The notes beneath the pieces are model-generated. The model worked only from the letters and a program-made list of their open reading frames with translations. It did not search any database and was not told the origin of the DNA. A DNA stretch of 5,842 bases from an uncultured Collinsella sp. (GTDB lineage Bacteria; Actinomycetota; Coriobacteriia; Coriobacteriales; Coriobacteriaceae): positions 1 through 5,842 of the forward strand of contig UQHQ01000058.1 in NCBI GenBank assembly GCA_900540945.1. The letters are read 5' to 3'. Shown in pieces: positions 4,394-5,842 of this stretch. How positions within the stretch are numbered: the stretch's first letter is position 1; every line of letters starts with the position of its first letter. Both the position numbers and the translations under genes were made by a program.

Positions 4394-5842
4394 ATGGCCG
4401 AGCAACTTTCGCTGTTTGGTTCGCCTGAACCGGAGAAGTCTCCGGCGGCGCCGGCATCCGCTGCTGCCCCGGCAAAGCCCGAACCTGCGTCTGAGCCCAT
4501 CGCCGCCTACACGAGCGTGGTTCTCGACATTCCCACCCGTGCGTTGTCCGAGCCGTTTGCCTACGGCATTCCGCAGTCCCTTGCCAACGATGCCCAGATC
4601 GGCTCCACCGTCCTAGTTCATTTCGGCAATCGTGCCGCCGCGGGCTACATCGTCGACATTGCGTTTGAGCTGGGCGACCTGCAATGCAACACCGTCCTTG
4701 ATCCCATGCGCATCAAGCCTATCGAGGCCATCCTCAGCAAACCGCTTTTTGGCGCCGAGGCCGCCCGCATTGCGCGTTGGATGAGCCGCGAGTATGTCGC
4801 GACGCTTTCCGAATGCCTGCGCCTGTTTTTGCCTCCGGGCGGCAGCCCGCGGGTCGTGAAGGGCGATGACGGGGCGTGGACGGTCGAGCGCCCGGCCGTC
4901 AAGCCTATCCAAAACCGTTGGGTGATGCTTACGCCCGAGGGCTTTGACTATACGCCGTCCAAGACCGCGGTCCGCCAGCGTCAGCTCATCGAGGCGCTCC
5001 AATGCGGCCCGGTCACGACACGCGACCTCAACCTGCTCTACAACAGCATGTCGGCGACCATCAAGGCGCTCGAAAAACGCGGCGTCGTGGTGGTGGAGGA
5101 GCGCCGCGCCTGGCGTGGCTGCAGCGTGCAGACCACGCTGTCCTCGGCGAGCGGCAAGGCGCCGGTCACGCTCACGGACGGCCAGCAGCAGGCGCTCGCG
5201 CAGATTGAGCGTGCTCGCCTGGACGCACACGGCGACGTGGTCTTTGTCGACGGCGTCACCGGATCCGGTAAAACTGAGGTCTACCTCTCCGCCATCGAGC
5301 GCGTGCTCGCGGCCGGCCGCTCAGCGTGCGTGCTTGTGCCCGAGATCTCGCTGACGGCTCAAACCGTCGGCCGCTTCCGTTCGCGCTTTGGCGAGACGGT
5401 CGCGGTCTTCCATTCGCGTCTTTCGGCCGGTGAGCGCCTAGACCAGTGGGACATGGTTGCCAGCGGTGCCGCCCGTGTTGTCGTCGGCGCGCGTTCGGCG
5501 CTTTTTTGCCCGCTCAGCGACCTGGGCCTCATCATCATCGACGAGGAGCACGAGAGCAGCTATAAGCAGGGTTCCAGTCCGCGCTACCATGCGCGCGAGG
5601 TGGCGGCCGAGATGGCGCGCCGCTATCGCTGCCCGCTCGTGCTGGGCTCGGCCACGCCTTCTGCCGAGGCCCTCGATCGCTGCCGCCGCGGCACGTACAA
5701 CGGTGTCACCTGGACGCGCGTCGAGATGCCCGAGCGCCCGGGACACGCCGTGCTTCCCACGGTCCGCATTGCCGACCTGCGCCGCGAGTTTTCGCACGGT
5801 AGCCGCTCTATGTTCTCTAAACCGCTGATGGAAGGTTTGGAG
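4394..5842 (+). CDS. priA: Primosomal protein N' (replication-restart helicase PriA), C-terminus outside window
   Basis: PriA is a 3'-to-5' superfamily 2 DNA helicase that recognises stalled forks and reloads the replisome. The window holds its first 483 codons, open to the right edge. Residues 4-8 (QLSLF) match the beta-clamp-binding consensus, followed by a Pro/Ala/Glu-rich linker to about 38. Residues about 40-140 fit the DNA 3'-end-binding domain (VVLDIPTRALSEPFAYGIP), and about 194-243 fit a winged helix. The helicase core has Walker A GVTGSGKT at 287-294, VPEISLTAQTV just after it, the DEEH box at 383-386, SSPRYHARE, and GSATP at 418-422. The cysteine-rich zinc region lies beyond the window. 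It follows gltX on the same strand, with an intervening terminator and no strong promoter; a TATAGA box (4362-4367) lacks a -35. In many actinobacteria PriA-like proteins have a degenerate helicase core, but here the visible ATPase motifs are intact. Confidence 0.97.
   Translation, partial: MAEQLSLFGSPEPEKSPAAPASAAAPAKPEPASEPIAAYTSVVLDIPTRALSEPFAYGIPQSLANDAQIGSTVLVHFGNRAAAGYIVDIAFELGDLQCNTVLDPMRIKPIEAILSKPLFGAEAARIARWMSREYVATLSECLRLFLPPGGSPRVVKGDDGAWTVERPAVKPIQNRWVMLTPEGFDYTPSKTAVRQRQLIEALQCGPVTTRDLNLLYNSMSATIKALEKRGVVVVEERRAWRGCSVQTTLSSASGKAPVTLTDGQQQALAQIERARLDAHGDVVFVDGVTGSGKTEVYLSAIERVLAAGRSACVLVPEISLTAQTVGRFRSRFGETVAVFHSRLSAGERLDQWDMVASGAARVVVGARSALFCPLSDLGLIIIDEEHESSYKQGSSPRYHAREVAAEMARRYRCPLVLGSATPSAEALDRCRRGTYNGVTWTRVEMPERPGHAVLPTVRIADLRREFSHGSRSMFSKPLMEGLE

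Noticed and set aside
2862..4475. Very long minus-strand open frame (537 codons) opposite gltX
   Set aside because: It is an antisense shadow created by the codon bias of gltX and the start of priA. The composition is low-complexity Leu/Gly/Val/Asp and no family resemblance is seen.

Overview
The window is high-GC bacterial DNA with dense, conventional chromosomal genes. Gene content, GC-rich codon use and protein style suggest an actinobacterium, most likely a gut Coriobacteriia member close to Collinsella. That is inference from reading the proteins, not from a database match. No CRISPR array, tRNA, rRNA, transposase gene or phage gene is visible.

Layout, left to right. Positions 1-968, minus strand: the N-terminal 322 codons of an iron-sulfur-dependent L-serine dehydratase, running off the left edge. 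Positions 969-1280 form a 312-base gene-free stretch. It holds the serine dehydratase ribosome binding site (974-978), a large imperfect palindrome (992-1112), a weak promoter candidate (1115-1145) and the strong metK terminator (1207-1242). Positions 1281-2561, minus strand: complete metK (S-adenosylmethionine synthetase). Positions 2562-2828 form a divergent intergenic region. It holds a small hairpin in the metK leader, a metK promoter candidate, a striking near-perfect 26-bp inverted repeat (2671-2743) and the gltX -10 box and ribosome binding site. Positions 2829-4304, plus strand: complete gltX (glutamyl-tRNA synthetase), followed by an intrinsic terminator (4328-4364). Positions 4394-5842, plus strand: the first 483 codons of priA (replication-restart helicase), running off the right edge.

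The four genes are housekeeping and work in separate pathways: serine catabolism to pyruvate, methyl-donor synthesis, tRNA charging and replication restart. Terminators after metK and gltX suggest they are transcribed largely as separate units. metK and priA are near neighbours in many actinobacteria; here they are divergent and separated by gltX.

I do not see an obvious new multi-gene system. The observations most worth following are a beta-clamp-binding-like motif (QLSLF) at the extreme N-terminus of PriA, carried on a disordered linker, and two unrelated long intergenic palindromes that look like dispersed repeat elements.
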